Shown here: piece by piece, positions 1-11,506 of the stretch
Position numbering within the stretch: position 1 is the stretch's first letter
How the letters are laid out: each line of letters opens with the position of its first letter
NCBI GenBank assembly: GCA_003415625.1
Contig: PYIU01000005.1
Location: forward strand, 3,353,001 to 3,417,000
Reading direction: 5' to 3'
DNA: 64,000 nucleotides
Origin: Aquanectria penicillioides
Taxonomy: Eukaryota > Ascomycota > Sordariomycetes > Hypocreales > Nectriaceae
The notes under the pieces: model-generated
The model's input: the letters and a program-made list of their open reading frames with translations, nothing else
Databases searched by the model: none
Told to the model about the DNA's origin: nothing
Position numbers and translations under genes: made by a program

Positions 1-1470
1 TCAATTGCGTTAATCGTTTGGGAAGCGAAATGACGAGTTTCTTTCAGTATTGATTCTACTTGTCGAAATGTGTCTTTGAAAATCGCAGATCCATCCTTAA
101 AAATCGCGATCGCCGAGACGGCGGTAACGGACGTGAGTGGTATGATAAATCTCATGTTGGTTGCCAAGGCCTAAATTCGGCCGTTCAGATTTTGAAAAGC
201 ACGAAGCAGGGTTCGCTCCTTGAGTGGTAAATGGCTGTTGCAAGTGGAATGTTGCCTCTCCCCGCGAGTTGATGATTCTGCCAGGCGTCGATATCTTCTC
301 GCAGATAGAAACGTCGTTGTAAGGATAAGATTCGCTTGTTGCTAGTTGAGGCCTAAATAGGAGCTCATCCACGAGGCAGAATAACGAGATACGAGACCAT
401 CGACCAATCGGAAGGCTTGTCGAAGGAGTGCATTCGTCATGAACGTCATCAACTAACTGGTGGCACGGCCTTTTCCATTTTCCGTCACCTTGTAGTTTGT
501 ACCTACCCCGCATCGTTTCGGATTGCTCGGATGGTGGGACAGCCGAGTGTGAGCTGGTTGTGACCGAACCGATGGTTGAGAGGGAGACGATGAAGTCAGT
601 TGAAAGACGAGAATCTGACCCAACTTGTTTTCTCGATCAAAGTCTAGGTATTTGATATGAGACAAGCAGATCGATTGACAAATAGGCTGCGGCGGCGGCG
701 GCTGTGGATGGTGGGGGGCGATATCGCTGAAATGCTTCGGCGCAATGCCACCCACCTCTCACTCCGACCATTCCAAATCCCTTCTCGTGGGATTTCAGCC
801 TCATCTAACCAGACGCACTTTACCATCATAGTTGATTACCCCGATTTCTTTTATACGCCCAACTTTAAAAGCCCGGTCAGGACAGGTCGTCTTATAGCAT
901 TGACGGCGTCTATGATTTCCAACAGCCACCATCACTTAGTGATTCTTACCCTCCTACCATTCGCTGAGTTATTCAGATCCTGCCATACTTAATATTCTCT
1001 CAAAGGGTTATCTTATCTCAGATGCATCATGATTCGGGGTGATAGCCAGTCTTTAGCAAACAAGTTTTCCGAAATCTTTCATTATACAAACAAAGCTGAG
1101 CGTGTGAACTGTATGTCTTTAACTCCTCCAGTGTGTCGCTTTTCTTTTCTCTCACGTGATCGTGATTTCCCATCAGCTGAGAAGTGTCTCGGGTCCCAAG
1201 TCTCTGGTGCCTCAGTCACCAAATCTTGACAAGGGTTGCTTCTGCCTAAGATGGAGACGCCAAGCTGTCTATATGCAATTCTTATTGGCTTATGCCTGTG
1301 ATTTAGCTTACTCTTGACTTCGATTCCAGTAAACTCGACCTCGATGCTCACCAACAAACGTAAACAAAAGGAATCAATCGTGATATAGTTCACGATCGTC
1401 AGCCAAGCTCGCATTTTTTACTTCGCATCACCACCAAAAAAAATAGAATCAACACATTAGGAGCATAATC
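1..1470. other. intergenic, no supported gene
   Basis: Several short open frames occur here on both strands, the longest 138 codons on the minus strand at 97-513. None shows a recognisable domain, signal peptide or plausible splice continuation. The last few hundred bases serve as the sirtuin promoter and 5' UTR, with an A-rich leader just before the start codon. Confidence 0.5.
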
Positions 1471-2767
1471 ATGGCGTCCTCTGCGCCCAAGGTTGGTGAA
1501 ACTGAACACCACGATGCACCTGATGTTGTCGCCCAGAAAGCCCGAGATCTTGCCAACCTAATACAGAAAAGTAAACACTTCATTGTGTTCACTGGCGCTG
1601 GAATCTCTACCTCTGCTGGTATGTTTGATCTGACGTCACTTGTACGTGGATTTATATTAAATACACGCAGGAATCCCAGACTTTCGTGGCCCTGATGGTG
1701 TCTGGACGCGGCGCGCACAGGGGAAAACGGTTACCTCAAAAACCAATACGCTCCAAGCCATTCCCACGCCAACGCACATGGCATTAGTCGAGCTGCAAAA
1801 CTTGGGAATTCTGAAGCATGTGATAAGTCAGAACTGCGACGGGCTGCATCGAAGAAGTGGGATAGTACCGGTCAGTCTTGACCCAAGGATACCGAATCCT
1901 CTTAGATGTGCTAATCTTCACGGTCTAGGAAAACATCTCCGAGCTTCATGGCAATAACAACCGTGAATTCTGTCAGGATTGTGGGAAAGAGTACATTCGT
2001 GGTATGACAGTTTGGTCTTCATCTATCCATTCAGATCCTCATATAAAGTAGACTTTCGAGCCGTCGCCACCTACGAAAAGACAGTGCACGATCATCGCAC
2101 TGGGCGAAAATGCGCCCTCTGCGGCGGGAATTTGCTTGATAGTATCATCAATTTCGGAGAGGCGTTACCAGAACCGACACTTGGAATAGCCTTTGAGCAC
2201 GCCGAAAAGGCCGACCTTTGCCTCGTTCTGGGGTCGTCTCTTACTGTGACTCCCGCCAACGAAATTCCCGAGGTCGTTGGCCAGAGACGGAGAGCTAAGC
2301 TGGCCATCTGCAACCTCCAAAATACACCGCTTGATAAGCTGTCCAGTCTTCGCATCCACTCCGAAACCGATAATTTGATGATTCAGATTATGGAAAATCT
2401 CAAGCTCCCTATTCCATCATTCATCCTTCACCGACGTCTTATGGTTCAAATCAAATCTCAGGATGATGCTCGGCAAGAACTAACTGTAAGTGGCGTCGAT
2501 ATAGATCAGACCCCAGTGACCTTTCTGCAGTCGGTCAAACTTGAGAAAAACAGGCGAGTGGCTCGGACTGAGCCATTCACGATTCAGCTTCGCGGTGATT
2601 TGGAACCTGGGACTCGGTTTGATCTGGAGCTAGAGTTCATGGGGAACTATGGTGAACCAAATCTACGTCTTGTTCACGAGTACACCAGCGACCAAGACAC
2701 AAAGGCGCTCTATCTCCTTCAATATGACCCAATATCTGGGCAGTGGGAACAAAGAAAGAAGAACTGA
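1471..2767 (+). CDS. class IV (SIRT6/7-like) sirtuin, NAD-dependent protein deacylase
   Basis: Sirtuins remove acyl groups from lysine, using NAD and releasing nicotinamide. The model has four exons (1471-1618, 1671-1870, 1929-2001, 2052-2767) and encodes 378 residues; the lengths sum to a multiple of three and intron 2 holds a CTAAT branch site. Visible motifs are the NAD-binding GAGIS near residue 43 followed by [11 protein letters not shown], which marks the SIRT6/7 subgroup, QNCDGLH near 103-109, the catalytic histidine in ELHG near 123, and the zinc cysteines CxxC at 131/134 and 161/164. GSSLTV forms the late Rossmann motif. A C-terminal part of about 130 residues follows the catalytic core and has no motif I recognise. 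SIRT6-type enzymes are nuclear chromatin deacylases; that role is inferred here. The next gene lies 1.4 kb downstream and is unrelated. Confidence 0.93.
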
Positions 2768-4131
2768 TAAGGTCACGATCTCGCCCAGCACGTGTTACAG
2801 GGTAAAGAGAAAGTCGGTCGTTTCTCTCTCTCAAGTCGAGACAACGTCAAGTCTGAATATTAGATTCTATCTTACACAGAAGTAATTATACAACCCTATT
2901 TCACCTTTTCAAATATTCACGGCTGCATTATTACGTCGTATCCAATACGGACTTCTATTGCCAGGATTGGTACGTAATAGTCAGCACAGCAATCGGGCCG
3001 AAGAGGGTGCGGCAGGGTTTGCAAAATGCACTCACTGTGGGGATCCCATCAATCCCACTCCCAATCGGTACAGGTCCACGCCAATGTGCACCACCTTCAA
3101 TACTCACGTCCATGTTGAAGGAAACCATTATTTGGACGCCGCTTGATTCTCAACAATCGTCAGTTCGGCCAATGTGACCATATGGCCTTTCTTTTTGGTG
3201 CAATGCTCGCGCTTATTGCTTGAGAACTGTTCTGGACGCTACGCATAAGCAGATTGGCAATTGCCCGTTGACGACCTCCCATACCATTGTTGGAGTTTTG
3301 CATATCGATCAGAGCATGTCTTCAGAAAGTACCGACATAATTTCTAAATTCTTGCAGAAGGCCATGGTGTAATTCGTGTTCTCGCCAATATTAGGCAACA
3401 GGTTAGCAGCAGCCTATAGTAGAAGATGGGGTCAAGACGTGGGGATATGGGGAGCGGGGAACCCCGGGCAAGTTGTTACAGCCGGGGTTGGACGTGGAGA
3501 GAACAATTGGTGCGGGTTATACAAGTGTATAGGCTAAATGATGAAAACGGCCGATCTTGAGGTTTCAGTGTAACCTTGCATGATTATTCTGCCACTCTGT
3601 AGCATTTTCGCTTTGTCCCGTACACAAGTTACCCAAAAAGCCACGCGACGTAGAAGTGGTACGCACGAAGGCACATTTGCCGATGCCGAACAGCTCATCT
3701 ATGAGTTCTCACGACACAATCTCTTTAGGCTAATCCCATCCAATGCAAAGCAATCGGTACTTGAATTTCAAACATCTAGGCTAATGCCGAGGGCCGGCTG
3801 AAGCCACTAGACGTCTAAGGATTCCAGCCAAGACGCAGTATTTCCAATATCCAGCTTAATAGTTAGTAGCATATCAACACAATGCAACCCATTTGGGCAG
3901 TGGTACGTTGTTTATTGTTCCCAATGTTTGAGATTTGCATCATATGATGCATGGACATTTAGCCTAATGCCAAATACTGGAGATATCCGGCCCCATTATA
4001 TCATTGTAACCCTAGGTTCGGCATTTTGTTTTATAATCGCCCGCTAAGACATGACAGCTGTTGGTTAATGTCTTTGCTTTAATTATCTTCCACGATACCT
4101 CTAGACTGTTCGAAAATCTCAAACATTGACA
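2768..4131. other. intergenic, 3' of sirtuin and promoter of sugar transporter
   Basis: No coding signal was found. The stretch carries a short GC-rich patch around 3430-3490 with several CreA-like hexamers, annotated separately. The rest is AT-rich. Confidence 0.5.
3439..3487 (+). promoter_or_regulatory. cluster of CreA-like SYGGRG hexamers
   Basis: GTGGGG (3439-3444), GCGGGG (3454-3459) and CCGGGG (3482-3487) all fit SYGGRG, the consensus of the fungal carbon catabolite repressor CreA. They lie 650-690 bp upstream of a sugar transporter, a gene type often under CreA control. The hexamer is short and degenerate, so occupancy is inference. Confidence 0.3.
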
Positions 4132-6363
4132 ATGGGTGGCGTGACCAAAGGGAGCGGTGCATATGATGCCGCCTTGGAAAGGCGTCAAGCCCTCATGGGC
4201 GCAAGTGGAGCAAGGGCCCTTGTGAAGAACTTCAAGGTCTTTCGAATTGCCGCTTTTGCTTGCATTGGCGGTGTTCTGTATGGATACAATCAAGGAATGT
4301 TCTCAGGCATTTTGACCATGCCGGCCTTTGGGAAGCGTACGGCTCCTAGCATGAATAACCTTCTTTTCAATTGTTCTAACGTACACGGCAGATATGGGCG
4401 ATTACATCACAGACCAGACTAAAAAGGGTTGGCTCACTGCCATTCTTGAACTAGGAGCCTGGCTTGGTACTCTTTTATCAGGATTTATCGCCGAAGTGTG
4501 CTCCCGAAAGTACGGCGTCCTGATCGCCACCAGCGTGTTCATTATTGGTGTCATTGTCCAGGCGACTGCAATCTCGGCAGGTCATCAATCTATCCTTGCC
4601 GGACGATTCATCACGTGCGCACCCCTTCTTCGATTCGACACCTGGATTCTGTTCAACTAATATGTCTTCAGTGGTATGGGAGTCGGTAGTCTCTCAATGA
4701 TTGTTCCCCTCTACAACTCTGAATGCGCTCCCCCGTAAGTCATCCACATATGTGATTTTTTTCGGGTCTTCGAAGCATAAGCAAGTTCCCAACCATAAAT
4801 GAAACATCTTACTAATGAGTTCTGATAGAGAGGTTCGAGGAGCACTTGTGGCTCTACAGCAACTCGCAATCACATTCGGTATCATGATTAGTTTCTGGAT
4901 TGACTAGTTAGTATCCTCACATATTAACCTCAAACTAAGCTGACTGAAAATAGTGGGTGTAATTATATTGGCGGAACAAAACTTGCAACTCAATCGGATG
5001 CATCTTGGCTGGTTCCAATTTGCCTCCAAATAGTGCCCGCGCTTATCTTATTTATTGGAATGATCTGGATGCCGTTCTCCCCTCGATGGCTGGTGCATCA
5101 TGATCGAGAGGACGAAGCCCGCAAGATTCTTGCCGATCTTCGTGATCTGCCCCCGGACCATGAACTTATTGAACTTGAGTTCCTTGAGATCAAGGCTCAA
5201 TCTTTGTTTGAGAAGCGAAGCACCGCCGAACACTTCCCCCAACTGCAGGAACAGACAGCATGGAACATTTTCAAGTTACAGTTCATTGCTATCAAAGCTC
5301 TTTTTCAAACACGGGCGATGTTCCGACGTGTCATCGTTGCAACCGTGACCATGTTTTTCCAGCAGTGGACAGGAATTAATGCGGTACGCTTAGTTGATTG
5401 TGTGTTATTCTCTTGATTAAGGCTAACATTAAATTCAGGTTCTTTACTACGCTCCCCAAATCTTCGGTCAGCTTGGTCTAAGCGAAAATACGACGAGTCT
5501 TCTTGCAACGGGAGTTGTGGGAATTGTAATGTTCATCGCCACCGTTCCGGCAGTCTTATGGATCGATCGAGTTGGAAGAAAACCTGTCCTCGCCGTGGGT
5601 GCCATCGGAATGGGCACTTGTCACATCATCATTGCCGTTATTCTCGCCAAGAATATCAACCGTTTCCATGACGAGCCAGCGGCTGGTTGGGCGGCCGTAT
5701 GTATGGTGTGGCTTTTCGTTGTTCACTTTGGCTGTGAGTTTCTCTATTTACTCATTTTTATGCTTTGATAATATTAACCTGGCCTGCTAACATCAACTGA
5801 TAGATTCGTGGGGACCTTGTGCTTGGATCATTATCGCTGAGATCTGGCCACTGAGCACCCGACCATATGGTGTCTCACTTGGAGCATCAAGCAACTGGAT
5901 GTAAGTGAACTTCGAAAAAATAATCTCGAATTGATAACTAATCATTTTATGTAGGAACAACTTCATGTAAGTGGTTGCTAATATCTCCTGGAAACATTCA
6001 TCTAACAGTGACGCAGTGTTGGTCAGGTTACCCCTGATATGCTTACCGGCATGACATATGGAACATATATCCTCTTTGGAATGTTAACTTATATTGGAGC
6101 TGCCTTTATTTGGTTCGTTGTACCAGAAACAAAGCGACTCTCCCTGGAGGAAATGGTACGTGATGTGTTCTCATGCTCTTTTCTCACATGGCTACTAATA
6201 ATTATGTCAATAGGATATTATTTTCGGCTCAGAGGGCACTGCGCAAGCTGATATGGAGAGACTTGAGGAGATTAACCATGAAATTGGTCTAACCAATCTC
6301 TTGAACCAAGGCGCTGCCGATGTTGAAGGGTTTGACGACATTAAGAAGGAAGCTGATGCTTAG
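4132..6363 (+). CDS. MFS sugar:proton symporter
   Basis: This is a 12-helix monosaccharide transporter of the MFS sugar porter family, acting at the plasma membrane. Ten exons (4132-4336, 4392-4614, 4672-4734, 4829-4906, 4954-5383, 5439-5733, 5804-5900, 5955-5966, 6017-6155, 6214-6363) give 563 residues in frame. Family signatures visible are FSPRW with the following arginine-rich cytoplasmic loop, QQWTGINA, DRVGRK and PETKRLSLEEM near the end. The ATG at 4132 is the first in frame. Exon 8 is only 12 nt long and adds four codons between two transmembrane parts. The substrate cannot be read from sequence; hexose, pentose or polyol are all possible. CreA-like sites upstream fit control by carbon source. 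Confidence 0.92.
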
Positions 6364-7886
6364 ATTGTTGGGCAACATTGTCTCAATTTTCACATCAACT
6401 GCGGAACCTAACTCACTCGCAATGTTTCGAATTTCATATCGTCTAGCTTGTCCTAATACAGTTTGACTCTTAAATTGATATCACTATATGCGTTTACCAC
6501 GTCGAAACGGCTTCCTTTTCGCGCAACATCCAATTGAATTATCATTCAGCTTTATTCCTAATCGTTAGCCATGCTTCATCAATGGCAATTATATACTGGA
6601 ATCACAAATGTTTCACAAGTTGTATAATTTCCAGCCCTGTTTCTAAGTATTGATCATTGTTGACTGTTTAGTTTTCTCAAATTTCACATTTGACTGATAT
6701 GCGCACAGCCAAAATTCAAACCCCCGCTTGAATCAATGATCCAACCTGTAAGCTCAGAGTTCATCCGTAAAACTTTTAGGACATAATTAACATCAAAGCA
6801 GCTCAATTAAATATGCTATTAGGCTTTCAATATGCCGAAATTATCATCTCTCTCATGGTATTTCTTGCTCCACAAATAGGAGTATGCAGACCTTGAATTA
6901 CTTCTTCGCTCTAACTAGTTCACCCCAACTCAGTAGGTTGCCTCGCTCCAGGCAACAATTGAAGGCAATTGAAACTGATCTTTCTAGATCCTGAAGTCAA
7001 TCAATGATTTGCAAAGATGTCTGGGAGCAGGTTGCTTGGGGTCAAGTGGAAAAAACGGGCCAGCATACATCCTTGGAACTAAAGATCCAATCAGCCCTAT
7101 TCTCGCCCGTAGCCCCCGGTTACAGGGCATCAAGAGGCATCGTGGCTCACCACATGGGCTATTTTCAGCCAGAAGCAGTAAGCTCTCCGTTTCCAAAAGA
7201 AAAGAAATTAGCTATATCTGGTTTGGGATGCCGTGCTCACGTTGGCATGGAATATAAAGCTCAAGTTGCCATTGTTCGGCATAAATTCACGCCGTTTCAG
7301 CGCCATTCAATCTCAGGGCACATCCTCACGCTGGCTCCTCAGATACTTCTGGGAAGAACCAAAACCCAGCCTACAAAAACCAGAACGATCGAAGGCAAGG
7401 GCACAGAACCGGAACACACGATTGCACTACTGCTCCAACCCTCGCAATACATACTTTATCTCTCCGCGCCCGCAGCGTCCTGCGGTTGTTCCACTCGCTA
7501 GACATGTCGCTGGCAAGGTTATAGGGGACAAGTGGAGACGCTGAGAGCGTTCTGAGCCAAATCATATAGCACCCTATAAGCACTAAGACATTAGACAGTA
7601 GTGTGAATGGTGCAATGGAATTCCTTGGTGGAGTATTGAAAGTATCTCCGGATAGGACCGTATACGGTCCAGCATGGATTCGGGATTTCCTCCGTTTCCT
7701 CGTTGGGTGAAAAGTTCCACACTAACCAGGAGGGGTTCGCCAAACCGGCAATACTGGTACATAAAATTATGTGTCTTGACATACAAAACCGTTAGTCATC
7801 CACTCCAAACTCTCCGAAATATCTGCCCAGATTCCCCAAGTTGTGAGTCAGTTAACTTCGCATCCACGCCGCTCCTCAAAACAACC
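6364..7886. other. intergenic, AT-rich
   Basis: An open frame of 165 codons at 7004-7501 on the plus strand has no recognisable protein features. The 7887 gene's open frame extends upstream to 7674, but the in-frame extension lacks the amphipathic and conserved character of the enzyme, so this is treated as leader. Confidence 0.45.
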
Positions 7887-9152
7887 ATGGCGCAATCCTC
7901 ATTCTCTTTGCTACTAAACACTGTGCAGCTGGACCTCGCTCTGTACGAGGAACTCTATAAGCACTTGCACTCAAACCCGGAACTTTCGAACCAAGAAAAG
8001 GCCACCGCAGAAACCGTGGTTGCCAAGCTTGAAAAGCTCAATGCCTTTAAAATCTTCACCAATATTGGTGGCCATGGCTTAGCCGCAGTGCTAGAGAATG
8101 GACCGGGAAAGACCGTCCTCCTTCGCTCAGATCTCGATGGTCTCCCCGTCAAGGAGGAAACCGGCTTGCCGTATGCCAGCACCGTGCGGCAGGTGAACCT
8201 CCAAGGAGAGGAAAAGCCCGTCATGCACGCATGTGGCCATGACATGCACATTACGTGTCTTCTTGGAGCGGCCGAAGTGCTTGTGGCTCTCAGAGCCTCG
8301 TGGTCCGGGACTCTAGTGCTCGTTTTCCAGCCGGCGGAGGAACGTGGCACTGGCGCAAGAGCCATGGTTGACGATGGACTGTATGAAAAGGTTCCTATTC
8401 CGGACTATGTGCTTGGGCAGCATTTAATGCCTATGCGCGCAGGCACGATAGGCTCCCGTCCGGGGACCATCATGGCATCGGCGGACAGCTTCAAACTAAC
8501 ATTGTTCGGACGTGGTGGCCACGGATCAGCACCACACCGCACCCTCGATCCAGTTATGATGGCGTCTAACCTCGTTGTCAGACTACAAAACATTGTCAGT
8601 CGTGAGGTTGATCCGAATGAAATGGCCGTGGTGACAGTGGGGTCACTTCAAGCTGGACACACCGAGAACATCATTGTCGATCATGCAGAGCTTGGCCTAG
8701 ATGTTCGCACCGTCACCCCCTCAGTGCGAGACCACGTCCTAGCTGCCATTGAGCGCATGGCTAAGGCTGAATTCATCGCGAGCGGTGCAAAGAAGGAGCC
8801 CGAATTGGTTCAGACACGCCACTTCCCCCTCACATACAATGACACAGACATGGCAGCGAGCCTTGCAACTTCATTTACAGACCACTTCGGGGATAGCTTC
8901 AACCCCGACATTCCACGCACCAACGTCGCCGAGGACGTCTCGGTCCTCGCTTCCTCCCAGGGCAAGCCAAGCTTGTTTTGGTTTTTCGGAGGAGTCGAGC
9001 CGAACCTGTGGGACGAGAAGGTCGCCGCTGGAATGGTCCAGGATGAGATCCCTTCAAACCACTCGGCTCTCTTTGCGCCGACTGTGCATCCGACGATGAA
9101 AACCGGCATCGATGCCCTTTGTATCGGAGCACTGACATTTCTTGGGCAGTAG
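7887..9152 (+). CDS. M20D family amidohydrolase/carboxypeptidase
   Basis: A single-exon gene for a 421-residue metallo-amidohydrolase of the M20D group (hippurate, N-acyl-amino-acid and indole-acetyl-amino-acid hydrolases). These enzymes use two metal ions to split the amide bond of N-acylated amino acids. The metal site motif HACGHDMH lies at residues 114-121, the preceding SDLDGLP at 81-87, and the catalytic glutamates in PAEERGTGA at 149-157. The dimerisation or lid domain follows with GRGGHGSAPH. The start at 7887 has a strong context (ACAACCATGG); the frame is open further upstream but no better start is present. No signal peptide is seen, so it is probably cytosolic. It converges with an anion:cation symporter-type MFS gene 540 bp away, which may supply an acylated substrate (inference). 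Confidence 0.93.
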   Translation: MAQSSFSLLLNTVQLDLALYEELYKHLHSNPELSNQEKATAETVVAKLEKLNAFKIFTNIGGHGLAAVLENGPGKTVLLRSDLDGLPVKEETGLPYASTVRQVNLQGEEKPVMHACGHDMHITCLLGAAEVLVALRASWSGTLVLVFQPAEERGTGARAMVDDGLYEKVPIPDYVLGQHLMPMRAGTIGSRPGTIMASADSFKLTLFGRGGHGSAPHRTLDPVMMASNLVVRLQNIVSREVDPNEMAVVTVGSLQAGHTENIIVDHAELGLDVRTVTPSVRDHVLAAIERMAKAEFIASGAKKEPELVQTRHFPLTYNDTDMAASLATSFTDHFGDSFNPDIPRTNVAEDVSVLASSQGKPSLFWFFGGVEPNLWDEKVAAGMVQDEIPSNHSALFAPTVHPTMKTGIDALCIGALTFLGQ

Positions 9153-9694
9153 AACCAAATAGTGAGCATTCAACCTCGCAGCATCCGTAAATACGGTTAG
9201 GATAGTTTGTCAAGTGGGCAGTAATAGCGGCTGCTTAGCCAAATACTAAGAAACCCATGTCGCTTGTAGATTAAACGAGATTGCTTTTTGCTTAGGAGCT
9301 CAATTATTGACTGTGGCGAGTGATACATCATCCGTCAATTCGGGCCCCAGGGTCGCAAATTCAAGCAACCTGAGTGTTCAGGTGGAAAATGTCTAAGCCA
9401 TTGGATGCAAATAAGCCGCATAATACGTATGTGTAACCGAGGACAAGGCCTGCAAATATGATCGTAGATGAAAAATCTTTTAGGTACATGATTCGAGGAG
9501 ATTGTGAGAGTATCCTTGTGGCACCAAGTTCAAAAGTCATCGTGGCCCTTGAGCTATCTGAAAACCCCTCCCCCGATTCTGTGTCTAGCAATTACCGCAG
9601 CTGTCCCACGATGAAGTGAAAATTATCAAAGGTCCGCAAATTCTCCGCATTAATATATCAAACCTGGAATGGCATTTCAAATATCTCGAACGAT
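9153..9694. other. convergent intergenic region
   Basis: The 3' ends of the amidohydrolase and the MFS permease face each other here. No coding or repeat signal was seen. Confidence 0.5.
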
Positions 9695-11506
9695 TTAGAA
9701 GCTAATGGGCTGTTGAGGGCTGGTTCCGTTCTTGGAATCGCTCTTCTCATCAGAGGGAGCGTTGCTGGCAGATTCGGCCTGAATTTGGCCCTCGTTACGG
9801 CGGCGTCGTACGCGATCATCAATGTATCGGACCACGGCAAGAACTAGACCGAAAGCAAGGACACCAATGCCAATGCTGAAACCGCGACGGTAGAGTGGCT
9901 TGTCATCCGCTCGGAAGATCTGCGCACCGTAGATACCCGCAATATTGGCGCCCATGATGACCCTGTAATCTTGTTAGCGGTCGTTTTCCAAGCGGAGAAA
10001 GTAGACATACATTGCCATTGCCAGAGCCCTCTCTTCGGAGTCGTCGCATGCAAGCGACATCCATGCAATGTTGAGTGGGTGGGAGAAGGTTCCAAAGGTT
10101 TGAGTCCAGACGACTCCAAAGTATCGTACGCCTCGAAGCTTGAGCTCGGTGAAGATTCGGTTAAAGATGTAGCCAAGAAGATGCATGCTCAAACCACCAA
10201 TGACGGTCTCACCCCGTCGGTTGCTGCAGGTGTAATCATCGATTAGCCTGGATTCTTTGGTTTATTCATTCTGAATTGAACTCACAAATGATCGGAAACG
10301 TAACTGAAAGAAAAGGACACAGGAATCTGAAGGAAGAGACCAACAGATGCCATTGCGTTACTCTTGAGCTGACCGAAACCAAAGCTGCTGACGATTGATG
10401 GGGAATAAGTGTCGAAGCCACGCTGGGGGCCATTGTTTGCGAGAGTGATGAGAAAGTGAATCCAGAGGCGCCAGTTGGAGAACTAAAATCGCCATGAGTT
10501 AGCTGCTACAAAAGCATCAGATTACGGGTGTGGGGTGACCGAGACGTACAGCCTTCTTAAAGGCATCCAAGCCGATGCGCTTCTTCTTTTTGCCCTTCAT
10601 GGGGTCGTCCAGGAGCACTCGAGTCTGAAGAATGTGGAGTTCTCTTTCAGTGAAGAAGGAAACGCGAGGGAGAAAGGTGCTTCGAGGGTTCTTGAACGAG
10701 TCGGGGAGGAGAAAGCCAAGGACGAAGCCGCTGGCGATGGTGAAGGCTCCCATGATTGTGAACAGCCAGAACCATCCAGAATGGCCACCAACTCCTCGCA
10801 TGTGGAGAATTCCGTAGGCCAGCAGCTTGGAAGAGGCTTGGCCAAACTGGTTACCAAAGTAGAAGAACATGACACGCTTTGCAGTTTCCTTTCGAGTGTA
10901 CCATGTGGAAAGGGTCCAAAGACCACCGGGGATAAAGCCGGACTCGGTCATTCCGAGAAGGAATCGAGTTGCAATGAAAGAACCGTAGCTGTTCTGGAAG
11001 GCCTGGAATGTGCTGACGGTACCAAACAGGAAGAGTTGAAGTGTAAGCCACTTTCCAGGGCCGACTCGGTACAGGATCATGTTGGAGGGAATTTCGAAGA
11101 GGACGATACCGAGGGAGAGCATCTGCTGGCCGACGTTGAACTGATCTTGGTCTATGCCAACATCTTCCATAAACTTGTCGGTGATGGCATTGGCGATGTT
11201 TCCTCGATCGAGTTCTGAAGAATAGTCGAATTAGAGTTGCACTGCTGAAGCAGGTATGATGGGGATACTCACGCAAGCAAAAGAATCCGAGGGTCAGGAG
11301 GGGCATGATAATAAAATCCAACCTTAATAAGAGGTTATCGGTTAGCTGGGGGGCGATAGACTTGAGCTCACGTCCAACTCTTACTTTCTCTTGGCTTTGA
11401 GCTCTTCGTCCCTGCTCCAATCGACCTGGCGCGTGAGGGCCTCTTCATCCTCTCGTGGAGGAGCATACTGGCTCGGATCGCTCGAGGAGGAGTCTAGCTT
11501 CGACAT
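9695..11506 (-). CDS. MFS permease of the anion:cation symporter (Dal5/Tna1-like) family
   Basis: A plasma-membrane transporter of the ACS group, which takes up organic anions such as allantoate, nicotinate, pantothenate or small carboxylates. Six exons on the minus strand (11385-11506, 11273-11322, 10550-11214, 10286-10482, 10011-10223, 9695-9962) sum to 505 codons. The first loop carries LDRGNIANA, the family hallmark in helix 1, followed by EIPSNMILYRVGPGKWL and the ESGFIPGGLW helix 4 motif. The acidic N-terminus and basic loop before helix 1 are cytosolic. The substrate is unknown. It is tail-to-tail with an M20D amidohydrolase, which suggests import of an amide or acyl-amino acid, but that is inference only. 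Confidence 0.92.

Noticed and set aside
97..513. 138-codon minus-strand frame with an ATG
   Set aside because: No domain, signal peptide or coding bias; the length is expected by chance in several kilobases.
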